DNA of 64,000 nucleotides. It comes from Macquaria australasica (lineage: Eukaryota; Chordata; Actinopteri; Centrarchiformes; Percichthyidae). The notes beneath the pieces were generated by a model that saw nothing but the letters and a program-made list of their open reading frames with translations, did not search any database and was not told the origin of the DNA. The stretch spans positions 930,001 through 994,000 of the forward strand of contig SEMN01000053.1 of NCBI GenBank assembly GCA_005408345.1. The letters are read 5' to 3'. Both the position numbers and the translations under genes were made by a program. Shown here piece by piece: positions 26,824 through 51,826 of this stretch. Each line of letters begins with the position of its first letter. The first letter of the stretch is position 1.

Positions 26824-27918
26824 TATGCAGTCTGCCATGGTTTTTCAAAGGGATGATGCTTAGCCAGGACAAATCATTTCCTGAGGGCACATTACTGTGT
26901 GCTACAGCAATACAACGTGCATCATTTTAAAGATACACCGCACTATGCTCTCATTTATGTATATGTGCTACTAAATGAGTGATCATTAACCATTTGATTG
27001 TGGCTAAAGGTAGAGAGAGAAAGATTGAAAAGGATATCACACAAACATTTGTTTTGTAAAAGCTCTTTCGTTGAGAAAAAAAATCTAAACAGACTCATAA
27101 AACCTAATTCAGAGCTGTTCTGGCTCCTTTATTTTTAGAGGGGAAATTGAAAAGCGTGCTGCAAATGTAATGCTGTGTTGTTGATAGTTAATGTGACCAT
27201 GGTTGACAGGAAGCCAATTGTTAGATGAGAGAAGAGTGCGTGTAAGGCAGGTCAGCAGCATGCCGGGCTCAAAGCTCACTGGGTGAAATGGCCAGAGGCA
27301 CCACCTCATATATTGTGAATCAATCACACACACAACAATGAGGTGCTGGCAAACTGAGTTAGGACGTGTAAATATAACACCAAAGCATATAAATATACTG
27401 TGCATATATCTGCAGTGTATGGAATTGGTTGAGAAATGGTTTCAGCATCTGGTCAACATTAATCATCTTCAAGCAAATGAATGATAAATAAAAGATGATG
27501 GTGAGATCAATAAAAGTATGAATGCAAAGACTTAAGCCAGAGTGATATTTGATTTGTGTAAGACTTTTATTGATTCCTATCAGCAAATGTTTTCACTTGT
27601 TCTATGCAGTGAGGTCCGGACATGTTGTCAGCTACAGAACAGCGCCCCTGCTGGTAGGTTTGTCTTTTATATCACATGATTACTTGTAAGACGTTCAAAA
27701 CTTTTTTATTTTCAGTTACAATTCAATTAGCTACAATTCATATTCTTGATACTTAAAAATCTATTTTGGCCAGTTAAAATTCCAGCTGTTCATATCAGAG
27801 ATTAAATTTCTACAAACAAGAATTCTAAATCTTTATATAAAATTTGTATTGTTGAGATCAGAAGTGTAATAGAAACAATAAGATTTTTAATATGATTTGT
27901 CTGCTATCAAGAATTAGC

Positions 27919-27957
<39 letters not shown>

Positions 27958-27960
27958 TAT
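27919..27960. repeat. Compound (AT)n(AC)n microsatellite
   Basis: About six AT units run directly into about 13 AC units. Confidence 0.9.
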
Positions 27961-29989
27961 TGCTTTTTGTAATAGAGTTTCTGGTATAAAACTGATATTT
28001 TAATGAGTAAAAACCAAATTTCTCACACTGAAAATAAAGAATAATAAAAATAAATAAAATAAATATTTGTTGAAAGAACCAGACTGAGAAAAAGTCTCTC
28101 TAAATACTGATGCCATTTAAGCTTTTTTTCCCCCTCTAGTAGGCCTAAGTTTAATATTGTTTTTAAATAATCTTTTTTTTTTTCATCATTCAGTCCAACT
28201 AAAAACATTTGCAGCTTTGCAACAGTGTTGATTCATGGCTGGTTTTATTATTTATTATTTGTTTGTTTCCTTGAAGACAAGAGATGCACTGTGGTTGACT
28301 GACTCCCATCATTAGGCTGAAGCTCGATCCATCACTGCCCCTCACTGTCGCCTTGTTGTCTTTTTGGCTTGTTAAGAGAATGGATAGGGAATTCTCCGTC
28401 ACTTGTCAGTAAATACATCAGAGTTTATTGCAGTCTCGGGTGTGGGCTCATCTGTTTCCCAACTCTTTGTTGCATGCTTCACACTCCAATAGCACTCTAA
28501 ATCCCAGGGACAACTCCACAGTAAACAACACCACTGAGCAGCATATAGATAAGCTGCACATCACACACATCTGTAATATCCGTTTTTCATTTTGAAAAGA
28601 TCTTGAATACATACCCTAATCATTCAAAATGTTTAAAACACATGCACATGGCATCTCTACAGAACAAGAACGGCAATATATGAAAATCAATGTGTTCATT
28701 TGGCCATCAAACTAATTTTCTGTTTGAATAACTCCCATAATGGGTGAGCTACTGCTTAACCTTGTTTTGTGTGAAAAATATACGACCAGAATGCAGGATC
28801 AAGAGGGACAGGGAAAGAATGAAGACCAAAGCCATGTGAATGGCACTTAAAAAATGAAACAAGTGACTGACCACTTTCTAACCGTCACTGGGAATTATTC
28901 CAGCAGGAGACCTGTGTCACAGAAGCCAATAATTGGAAATCACAGCCAGTTCTCCAAATGATCCCCAATATACCAAGGTAATTTTGCTGTGTCTGAACAC
29001 CAGCTACTCCGCCTTGTGAAATGGGCACCTGTTATAACATCTAAAATAACAGGAGAAAGTCACTCATTGTAACAGTGTAAAGAACAACTTCTTTGCCGAA
29101 GAATTCTGTATCATGAGCATGTAAGTACAGGGTGATGGATTGCAAATAAATGGATTATCTAACACATAATGTAATTAAGGTCATAATGTCATTTAAGAAA
29201 TACCATTTCACATAATTTCCCAATTATTTATCTCTCGCATCCACCTTTTTAAACAATAGATCCCTTTCAGTGTCTATAAGAAAACTGCTGTGATAGGAAA
29301 GTAATACTACTACTAGCCTATGAAAGCTGTATATAAGCCTACTGCACATATTGATAAATGAATAGCAATAGATACACATAAAACCATCGCTGTTTAATAG
29401 AGTGCATAGTCTTATTGTACTACCCATACAATTTTCCAATGTTCTTTGCACCTCTTGTACATAGAGTACAGTCATCAACCAACCACAATCCTGTACTGTA
29501 TTAGAAACTGTATGTTTTTTGGACCAGCTGTTGTTTTTGTTGCTATTTTTTTTTTTTTTTTTTACCTACTTGTCTATACAATGTAGCTGTAAAACTGATC
29601 TGTATGTATTGTATTGTTTTTTGTCTAGTTTGGCTGTATCATTCTTAAGCTGTATTTATAGTATTGTGCATCTGTATTTATCAATTTATGTCTTTTCTCT
29701 CTCATCTTGGAAGGTGGGGTCTATGATTTCTTTTCCTTACATTTCATTATCATATTTTAACTCATTATACTATGTTAACTATGTTATTTCACTTTATTTT
29801 AACTTGTGTTATTAGCAGCATTTGATCTGGCATTTGATTTCAGTAGTGCATAATCACTTCCCCACTCCAGGGCAGACTAAATTGTTGCATTTGAGAGGAA
29901 AAACGTAACTTAAAGTCCACTTACTGGCTTTTCGCACCTCATGCTCTTCCTCGGCAGATGGAGGCTGCTCTCGTGTGTGACATGGCTCA

Positions 29990-30226
29990 GGTGTTGCATG
30001 TTATTAATGTGGCCCTCTGCATCTTTCTGGAAGCCACACAGTTGTAGAATCGCAGTTTTACCGCGGTTTTTTTTTGTTTTTGCGCATTTCTGCACATCGC
30101 CGACGCAGAATGACGCCACGGAATCTGCACCTTTGACCTCTCTGCGTTCGAATGGCGTTGAACCAATCGCGTTGCTCGTTGTTGAGAGGCGCTCGAGCTC
30201 CTTAGAGGTTCATTCCTCTCGCCAAC
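29990..30226 (+). promoter_or_regulatory. prpf40a: prpf40a promoter and 5' untranslated region
   Basis: The 240 bp before the start codon are richer in CG dinucleotides than the flanks and lack a TATA box, as expected of a housekeeping promoter. A CCAAT box lies at 30163-30167 and a CRE/ATF-like TGACGCCA at 30111-30118. The motifs are seen; the transcription start is inferred to be between them and 30227. An upstream reading frame opening at 29941 runs out of frame across the true start and into intron 1, so it would act as a uORF only if transcription began that far upstream. Confidence 0.5.
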
Positions 30227-43696
<13,470 letters not shown>

Positions 43697-44284
43697 TGAT
43701 CACACCTGTGCTGCCCCTTTTGTTGTATTTGTTCACTTCTACAAACATGCATTCCCCCTCCAAGCTCATCTGACTGTACTGGTCACACCACCCCTGGACA
43801 GACTGTGAGATAACACCTTTCTCTGGCATATATGGGAATGTGCTACACTGAGCTTACACACTTATTTGGTGACTAGTTTGATATCAGGAAACTGATCGAT
43901 TGATCAATCTTAAATGTCAGGTTGTCTTTTTGTTGCTTTTCTTAGTGTTAAAATGGCCTTTAGCTTTATTTTTTAGTTGACTGTAGTTGTACATGTTTTC
44001 CATTGCCAATATTTTTTATATTCAATTAAAAGTATATCTTTAATGTCACACTGACTGTCATTCACCTGGAAAAGTAGCATAAGAAGAAATCGGTTTCAGG
44101 ACAAGATCTCATTCATTATCTCTGGACACGTCCAAAGATAATGAAAAGCATATTTTTGATTTGATTTTGATGAACTTAACTGGAACTGTATTCTCGATGA
44201 AAGATCCAAAAAGGTTTTAATCGGAGCGTTTGTTTAAACTGATATACTGTAGTGAAATGTAATAAAATACTGTTTCAATGGATT
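43697..44284 (+). other. prpf40a: 3' untranslated region of prpf40a
   Basis: ATTAAA at 44025-44030 and AATAAA at 44261-44266 give two candidate poly(A) sites, so the 3' UTR is about 350 or 590 nt. The hexamers are seen and their use is inferred. Confidence 0.6.
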
Positions 44285-47200
44285 ACGTCTGTAATTGGAT
44301 ACTTTAGGAGATTAATAAGGTCAAAGGCAAATGTTCTGTCTTATTTGTGTAAGTTCTTCCATTGATGATAGGCAGACCTACTACTAAACCCTCCACAGTA
44401 TCTGCATGCTGTTCTACCAGATGTAGAAGGAACTGACAGTAAGTGTTTCATTAATAGATAAGCCAGCTGCTAAGACAACTAATCAGTGGGGGGATTCATC
44501 ATATTACTGAATGAAGTGTTTAATTCAGTTCAATGTATAAAATATTTAAATTGCACTCCGCTGTCAGTTTCAGATACACCCGACCCACCTAAAACTAATG
44601 CAGGTGAACACAACAGTCCTGCAATAAATCCTACCCTCTATGAAGGTGATAATGTTCAAACTGTTTGAGAGGTGTTGATTCAACTTTGTTTATATAAAGC
44701 TGCTGAATTGTACTGTTTTACTGAGGTCTTTTTTTAATGTTTGCCCAACCCATTTGTCATTGAGGGCAGACTAAATTACCTCTCAGTATAACGACACAAT
44801 TTACAGCGCCACAAACTGCAGCCTCCAAAATGACCATAAAGTTGGTTCAACACCTTTCTATCAGTATTAAAAACTGAACATTATAACTCGCGAAGGTAGA
44901 ATGTATTGCATGGGTCTTTTATTAGACTGCGTGTGATTTAAGTACTGCTCTTCATGTAACAAATAAATGCTAAAAGTTACATTTTATCGAGGAATTGATT
45001 TATTTTTTCCATATAATTGATTTGTAGTCGTTGCCCAAGTAATGCGTTTAAAGCTCTCCGTCAATTGTCAACCATTACACCTGTTTCAAAAAGAAAAGGA
45101 AAAAACAATTCTCACGGTAAACCGTTCTATATTTAGTGTAAATAGTTTATTTGATCATATTCGTTGAAAATCTCATATCACCTAATTAAAAAAAAAGCTT
45201 GTTATTTTGCAATAAGCACAAACTGCCTAAAATACATTTCTGGTGAAAGTAAAAAAAAAAAACATGCCAGTATTATCCAGTTAGAGAAATGTCACCATTA
45301 CAGACAGTGAAGTTGAGAGAAAAAGGAGATGAATGGCAGCATGTGCTTCAGTGGAGATGATTACAGAAGGGTGTATCACTAAGCCACAAAACCAGCTAAT
45401 CACAGGTCAAACTAACAGAAACTAGTTTTATTAGATACAATGTGTACGAGTTTAAATCTGGTCACATGTACCAACACAACACAAATCAGAACATGTTGCA
45501 TGCTTTCGTAGCTGGCTTTGACACCACCTGTGACACACCCACAAGCAAATTCAGTGATCGGCTGCCTCCTGCGTGACAGTGAGACATTATTGATTTAAAA
45601 CACACTTTACTGTAGATTCTGGCTGCATTTGGCTTCATTAAATATACAAAAATGGAAACAAAAACTATAAGTTAAAATAACATTCAAGTTGTATAGCACA
45701 AGGCAATGAAAACTTTTGTTTAAACAATATGTACAATATTAACCATCTGGTAATGTGAATTAAGTAAAAAAAAGAAAGAAAAAAACATGGTTTGTAGCAA
45801 AATATCTGTACATTTAGGAAACTTATTTTGTGTTGTGTATTTTGTTTTGCCATGTTAATGACCATGGACATGCATTAGATGAAAACATGAGCTTAAAAGG
45901 AATCCTTTCAGTGGTTAAATACTATACATTAAAATTACAATAAAGTGAGTAGCCTGGAATATAATCCATCTGTGTAAAAAACAAAACAAAAAGACAGATG
46001 AAATGCAAAGTTATATCCAGTTTTGACAATGAGATCATCCAGTAAGGTTCAGTATCTTTCGTGCAGTTTCTACGTTTGGTAGAATATTTATTTTATGTAG
46101 CGTTACGGGCTCGGTGACGCTGCATCAGCTTAAACTTGTTCCCAGAAACCAGACAAATTGCTATTTTAAATGGACGGAAGAGTTTTATGTGAGCAGGCGG
46201 CCTACTTCTATGGCTTAAGAGCTACAAAGTCAGGCTTGATCTGTTAACCGTAGTAACAACTTATGAAAGAGAAGTCAGTGTGGACAGGCCTGATATATAC
46301 AGTTCACATTAGCCCGGTCTTGTTTTGAAATGAATTACTGTTTTTGATATCTTTTCCGTTCATTACCCTTTTACATACTTTAGTACAAATATAGAGTTTG
46401 AATTATTTTCTGATCACCTTCTTCGTGCCTGATCATCAGCCCTTTTAGTTGAAAAGCACAGGTTGAGCACGTTTGTATAGTAAAAGGAATGGAAAAGAGC
46501 ACCGGAATGTACCGAGATACTACAGAGTATCAAACTCAACACTACAAGGTGTAATATTTGTAACAGCTAAAGGGAACACGTCCCATACATTCTACATTAT
46601 TTTTCCAAGGAAACATCTCTTCACGTGGCTCATAAGGCCACCGCAAGTCCAGTTTTACACATCTTAAAATTAAAGCCAGGTCAAGTTGTATTGCTTGAAG
46701 TGGGGAATATTTAAAAACAGTCATCGGACAAACAGAAGACGGTGTGACATCATCCCACAAAAATAAGTTCAGGCACTTGGCTTGTCTGAGGTTTCAACCT
46801 TTCAGACACTTTCAGTTCAGTCCCATAGATGTCCCAGTCCTTCATAGTGAAAAGCTGCTACTATACCACAGACATGGAATAACGTGTATTCTTATGTAAT
46901 ATATATACATACTCATCTCTATGGTTGCTACAACACTCATCTTTCACTTATCATCCTTCACTCTGCATCAAACCTCCTGTCTCTCCCTCTCTTCACGTTA
47001 CACATCCTCACCATCTTCTCGCTCCCCCCCCCCCCAGCACATGCACTGTTCCCTCGTCACATGACCACTTCGCCGTTGTTCACCGGCCGCAGGTTCTGAT
47101 CATCAAAGCGTCTCCTGACACTCCTCCGCACAGCGTCTGCTCGCCTGTAAGGCTGATTCCTCAAATCTGAGAGGGAAGAAGGGATTGGATGGGGCGGGGG

Positions 47201-47300
47201 TTGGGGGAAATAAAAGAGCTGTCAGTCATCTTGTCAAGGCGTTTTGATGAGCCCACATGCTCGGAGTGCTGGCAGCCTGTCTTTCAAAGCAGCATGAGTT
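44285..47300. other. Convergent intergenic region, probably fmnl2 3' UTR in part
   Basis: This AT-rich stretch lies between the ends of prpf40a and the alternative last exon of fmnl2. It has no open frame of interest. On the minus strand AATAAA-type signals (TTTATT on +) occur at 46087-46092 and 45427-45432, so a long fmnl2 3' UTR could reach 45.4 kb. A run of 13 C lies at about 47023-47035. Confidence 0.4.
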
Positions 47301-47686
47301 CTACACAGAAAATAAAGCCTTGCAGGTCAGCTGTCTCTGGGTGTTACGACTGAGACAGGCCACAGGGGTTTGACTTGTAAGCCTCTGCCAGAAATCTAGA
47401 AAACCTTCCATGTGCATCTTCCCTATAAAAAGGATGATTAAACTACTGAAAAGACTATTTTTTATCATCAGACATTCAAATTTACTGTTGTGAAGGATAT
47501 AATGAGGACGAAACAGACAGAGAGGTAGGTCAACCCTAAATGAAAAGAAAGTAAAACAGGAAGGGAGGTAATAAAGAGATGCTTGCCAGGTTTGGGACAC
47601 ATCCACCACTACAGGGGTGCTACTGGAGGAGTTCCTTACCCTCGAGTGGACATTGGGAAATTTAGTAATATTATTCTTCTTTAGGG
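47301..47686 (-). CDS. fmnl2: Alternative last exon of fmnl2 (ALKKNNITKF C-terminus)
   Basis: After an AG acceptor at 47687-47688 the minus strand reads (A)LKKNNITKFPNVHSRVR and then SSSSTPVV, which matches the alternative FMNL2 C-terminus known in mammals. The 2-nt overhang completes the phase-1 codon left by the exon at 50827-50950. In human this isoform ends soon after STPVVEDTQS. Here the frame stays open for 128 codons including the stop, ending in a Phe/Leu-rich stretch unlike coding sequence. Either the stop has been lost in this lineage, or the transcript is spliced again at a strong GTAAGG donor within the exon (after HSR), or the isoform is decaying. The conserved first 25 residues are well supported; the extension is not. 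Confidence 0.7.
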
Positions 47687-48958
47687 CTAGATGAAGAGAA
47701 GACAAAATGAAGGTTAAAAATGGAGGAGGAGGAGGCTGACCAGAGCACGTCAGCCCAACATATTCACAACTGGCTTTCGCTAAGAGAGCACTGCAAAGCA
47801 AAGTGGCAGCAGGCTGCATGGGGAAAAGGCCAGAGTAAGGTAAGGGCATGAGAGGGGACAGAGCTGGAGGATGTTAACTGGTTCAACTGGCAGGGAGGAG
47901 GATCAAAGCTTCTGTAGCTTTTTCTTTTCTGTGTTATAAACCCAGGCTGCTTTGCGGAGTGGCTACCAGCAGGACAGAAGAAGATCCCGTTTCAAACTTC
48001 CCGTACAGAGCAATTGTGAACTGAAATAAACATGTGGTTCCAGGTCACAGCAGGATTGTTACATTCAACAGCAACTTGACCAAAAACCACCAACCAAAGC
48101 ATGCGTGCAGCCCAGGAAACACTGATTACAACTGAATTAATTACCACAAAACAGGTGTAAAGTCAGTGAAACAACCTGGGTGCATTATTAGTAGCACACA
48201 CAGCATGCAACTGCAAAGACAGACTGCTGCAGTGTAAATGATTATTCATATGTGGACATCATGCAGAATATTAGTGAGCCTGCCAGATCACAGAAAGTCA
48301 TTTGACAGAGAGGTGACCTGTCAGCAGGCGGCAGGAGCAAGCACTGCATATGGGAGAGCAGGGATGCATTGTGGGAAAGCAGCAGGGATGAAGCAATCAG
48401 CATGCACGAAGCTGTATCAGCAGCAGTAGTGACATGTGATAACAAACACACAAACGTTCATTTATAATTAAAACACTGATTGAAACACACAGAAAAGCAA
48501 GTTATAATGCCACAGGCACTTACACAATCATGAAGTTAGTCATACCTGCCATGTAGATGATGACTGAAGCTTGTATACACACACTACTGTATATTACAAC
48601 ATGGGGCTGTAACACGTTGGGAGCTACTGACCAAACTGGATCATTAAATTAGAATAAAATCAGTGATAAACCCTCAAGTGTTCCATTCATAAATCAGGAT
48701 TTGTTTTCAGCCTGTCACCACTAGATGGCAGCTCGCAGCTTCACTTTTCACTTGAGAAAAAGTACACTCTTCACCAATTTTAATCTCCCCTCAGTACAGA
48801 TAAGAGTGTGACCTTGGAGACAGTTTCCTCTGTGACATTATGGTTTGCCATGGTTGATAAAATGACGATGATAAATGAGGGCGTCACACTTCATGCAGGT
48901 GGGCAGAGAAAACCGTTACCCCAACACCAAAGTCATGCTCGGGAGGGAGAAAACACGG

Positions 48959-49006
48959 CAACACACACAAGCACACGCGCTCAGGCGCGTGTGCTTGTGT
49001 GTGTTG
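48959..49006 (-). other. Perfect 22-bp inverted repeat with 4-nt loop
   Basis: The arms are 48959-48980 and 48985-49006, identical as reverse complements with no mismatch; the loop is 48981-48984. One arm begins CAACACACACAAGCACACGC. In fmnl2 transcripts it lies about 100 nt past the canonical stop and would form a very stable hairpin. Confidence 0.95.
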
Positions 49007-49041
49007 TCTCTCCTCCATCAGAGAGTGTGATGGAGGAGAGA
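49007..49041 (-). other. Perfect 14-bp inverted repeat with 7-nt loop, abutting the 22-bp one
   Basis: The arms are 49007-49020 and 49028-49041 (TCTCTCCTCCATCA and its exact reverse complement). The structure starts at the base after the neighbouring inverted repeat and lies 65 nt past the canonical fmnl2 stop on the minus strand. Confidence 0.95.
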
Positions 49042-49105
49042 AAGACATAAAAGAAGAGAACGTTTTGTTCCAGCAACCTTAGAGAGGAGCGACAGTTCTA
49101 TAAGC

Positions 49106-50950
49106 TTAGTAATGGTACTCCTCATTGAGGGCGGGCTCGCAGAAGAACCGAGAGCCACGCTTGGCTGTGCGGGCGGTAAAGGGCACGGTCTTCAGCACTG
49201 CATTGAGAACAACAAGGACAACAGCCAGGACAAGACAAACACAATATAAGAAAAGCAGACTTCTACAGGGGTTTAGCACTTGTTAGCACTAAGCAAATAC
49301 CCAACAACAGCATCGGGGGAGATGAGGGGCCAGGGCAAAATGCCTACGAGTTTCTGAAAGTGAATTCTAGCAGTTAATGCTCTACTGAAGACAAAAACTT
49401 TAATTATTCCAGGATCCCTAGTTTTACTATAAACTCTTTCTGGCTTTGTTTGTTAGAATATAGCAAACTCATATTGTTACAGATATTTGGATCAATGTGG
49501 ATTTAAGTTGTCAGATTGTCTTTAACACTAGAAGCACATTTACATTATTCCCGTGGCTAGTGGTGGAATAAATAGAGAACTTTTACTTAAGTAAAAGTAG
49601 TAATACTTCAATGTAAAAATACTCCATTACAAGTAAAAGCAGTCAAAATCTAAACAACAAAATGTACTCCAAGTATTGAAGAAAGCATTAATTATGCATC
49701 AACATTTGTGTTATATTTTTGTATTGTTAGTGCTAATGCATTAATATATGTAGTAATATTTTTCTGTTGATTATAACTACTTTAAGAACAACCCAAACAG
49801 TATATATATATAACAATGCATTGTGTTTGCTTATCACATGTTTTGCATGTAAAATCTTATTTAGCAAATCGTAAATATTTGACTAGACTCATATCGGCTG
49901 ATATTAGCTTACTAAAGATATACATCGGTATCAGTGTATATGTCGGCCAATAAGTAACAAGAAACTGCAGTACAGAAATGCTCAAAGTATTTAGAAACAG
50001 TGTCTCCATTACATCGTTTGTCCACCAGAGAGCACTGACAAGTTTATTTTTCAGCTGTAAAATGTTCCGCTCCGTATTCATCTTGGTCACAATTTAAAAA
50101 AAACAACAACAAAGAACAAATATCAAGATTGTTTGTATGTTATGTGTTTATGTTAAATTGGCCGACAGTTTTTTTTAAACTCCCTAATATCAATATCAGT
50201 ATCTGCCTCAAAAATCCTGTAGTGGTTGGGCTATAGTAACTACAGAGGTCAAATATACATGCACACAATCTATAGTGGAGTAAAAGTACAACATTTGTGT
50301 ATAAATGTTGTGAAAAAGGCATATAAAGTAGCATAAAATGCAAATATTATAAGTCCTGTAATATAAGTACAGCACTTGAGTAAATGTGCTTAGATAAATT
50401 CCACCACTGCCCATGACGAGTTTGATCGCCCTTCAGCAAACAGAAGATGTTTTTATTCCCTTCTCATTAATTAATATTCTACGAGCTTAGTCACCACCCG
50501 GCCCTGTCTACGTACAGATGGTGTTACAGAGCAATGACAAAGCAGATAAGATAAGCAATGATCATCAGACACATCTGAGCTGAACGTCACTGGATTAGCT
50601 GGACTGTCAGTGCATGTTTGTACTCATTAGGTTATACCTTTGGTTCTCAAACATCTGACAGCTGAATTTTGAAAGAGCCAAAGTCATTGTGTTAGTTGGT
50701 TTAGAATCCCTTTGTTAATGACTGAATGTATAGCACCGGAGGGGACCTTCATGCAGAGCGCCCTGTAGGTGTAGGTGTGAGTGTGAGTGTGTGTAAGAGA
50801 CTGCAACCAGGCCCAGGTGACGTTACCCGTGATGATGTCCTCAATCGCTCCATCTTTGCCTTCGTAGACGTGGCGGCTGTCTTTCACCTGTTTCTTCCTG
50901 AGCTCCTGGATCAGCTCTTGCTGCTGCCGCTTGTTCTTATGAGACGGAGA
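49106..50950 (-). other. fmnl2: fmnl2 DAD and canonical C-terminus
   Basis: Exon 50827-50950 encodes [20 protein letters not shown] and [15 protein letters not shown], the basic and hydrophobic parts of the diaphanous autoregulatory domain. Exon 49106-49197 completes it with (V)[18 protein letters not shown] and ends [11 protein letters not shown]. The 1.6-kb intron between them is largely filled by the hAT-like element at 49558-50409. Confidence 0.93.
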
Positions 50951-51790
50951 CTGAGGAGGACACACACACACACACCCACACACACCATTTAACATCTAAT
51001 AATAACTCTTACTCTCAGTCATGAGTACAGTATAATCTACAAAGGATTCTCCCACCCGCGATATGTTTTAGCTTAAAAATGCTCCACACATCCTTTTACT
51101 CTGCAAGTTTGTGCATGTGTGAGTTAAATGAACCATTTAGGAAGTTTAACTGCTGATCCTGAATCAATGTGATGTGGCTCAGCAGGGTGTCGGACTGTAG
51201 AAGCAGATAAAACTACACCCGGCTGGCAGTCGGTGCTCAATAATCCTGTGATCAGGAGTCTGGAGGAAGGAGGATGAAGCGGAAGTGGAACAGGTTTACC
51301 TTCTGGTCATCGTGATCCAGTGTAGCCTCCTGCCCTGGAAAGCAGGCGGGAGGGTATAGGGAGGGAGGGGATGAGGAAAAAAAAAAGAAGGGGAGGGGGG
51401 GTGACTTACCTTCTGGTCTTCTTCCATCATGGCCTCCTGTTCCAGAAGTTTCTCCATCATAAGCTGCTCCTGTCTCTTCTTATGCTCGTTGTCCTCCTCT
51501 GCTTGCTGAAGGAGATTACATTTACATGACACAGTTACAAAATGTTAAACATGCTGCTGTTTACCAAAGAGAAAACTGTGTTATCATGATGTAACAACAT
51601 TCAATAGTTTCTGTGGTACTGCAGTACATAATTCTTAAAATTTGCTCATTTATTTGTTAAATTCTTAGACTTTTAAATTAGTTTTGGTATGGGAGAAAAC
51701 ACTGTGCTGTAGTGATAACACCACGTCTGGCCACATACTGTACATATGGACACACACACAGAGCCATGAACACATCCAGACCACCTCTCA

Positions 51791-51826
<36 letters not shown>

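Larger units (their letters stand above)
25933..29989. other. Intergenic, no gene seen
   Basis: The stretch holds microsatellites at 26052-26070 (CA), 26367-26394 (TG), 26801-26823 (GAGAA pentamers), 27919-27960 (AT then AC) and an 18-T run at 29546-29563. No exons were recognised. ARL6IP6, the expected neighbour here in mammals, was looked for and not found. Confidence 0.5.
47687..49105 (-). other. fmnl2: fmnl2 3' UTR of the canonical isoform / intron for the alternative one
   Basis: Sequence just after the canonical stop. It contains the two stem-loops at 48959-49041. No clear minus-strand AATAAA was noted close to the stop, so the canonical isoform may share a distal poly(A) site with the alternative exon. 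Confidence 0.45.

Noticed and set aside
27109..27405. Minus-strand frame containing SFEPGM, a word also found in Arl6ip6
   Set aside because: Only six residues agree; the following residues do not continue the Arl6ip6 PPTPLSPARFKKL block and no splice-compatible neighbours exist. Treated as chance.
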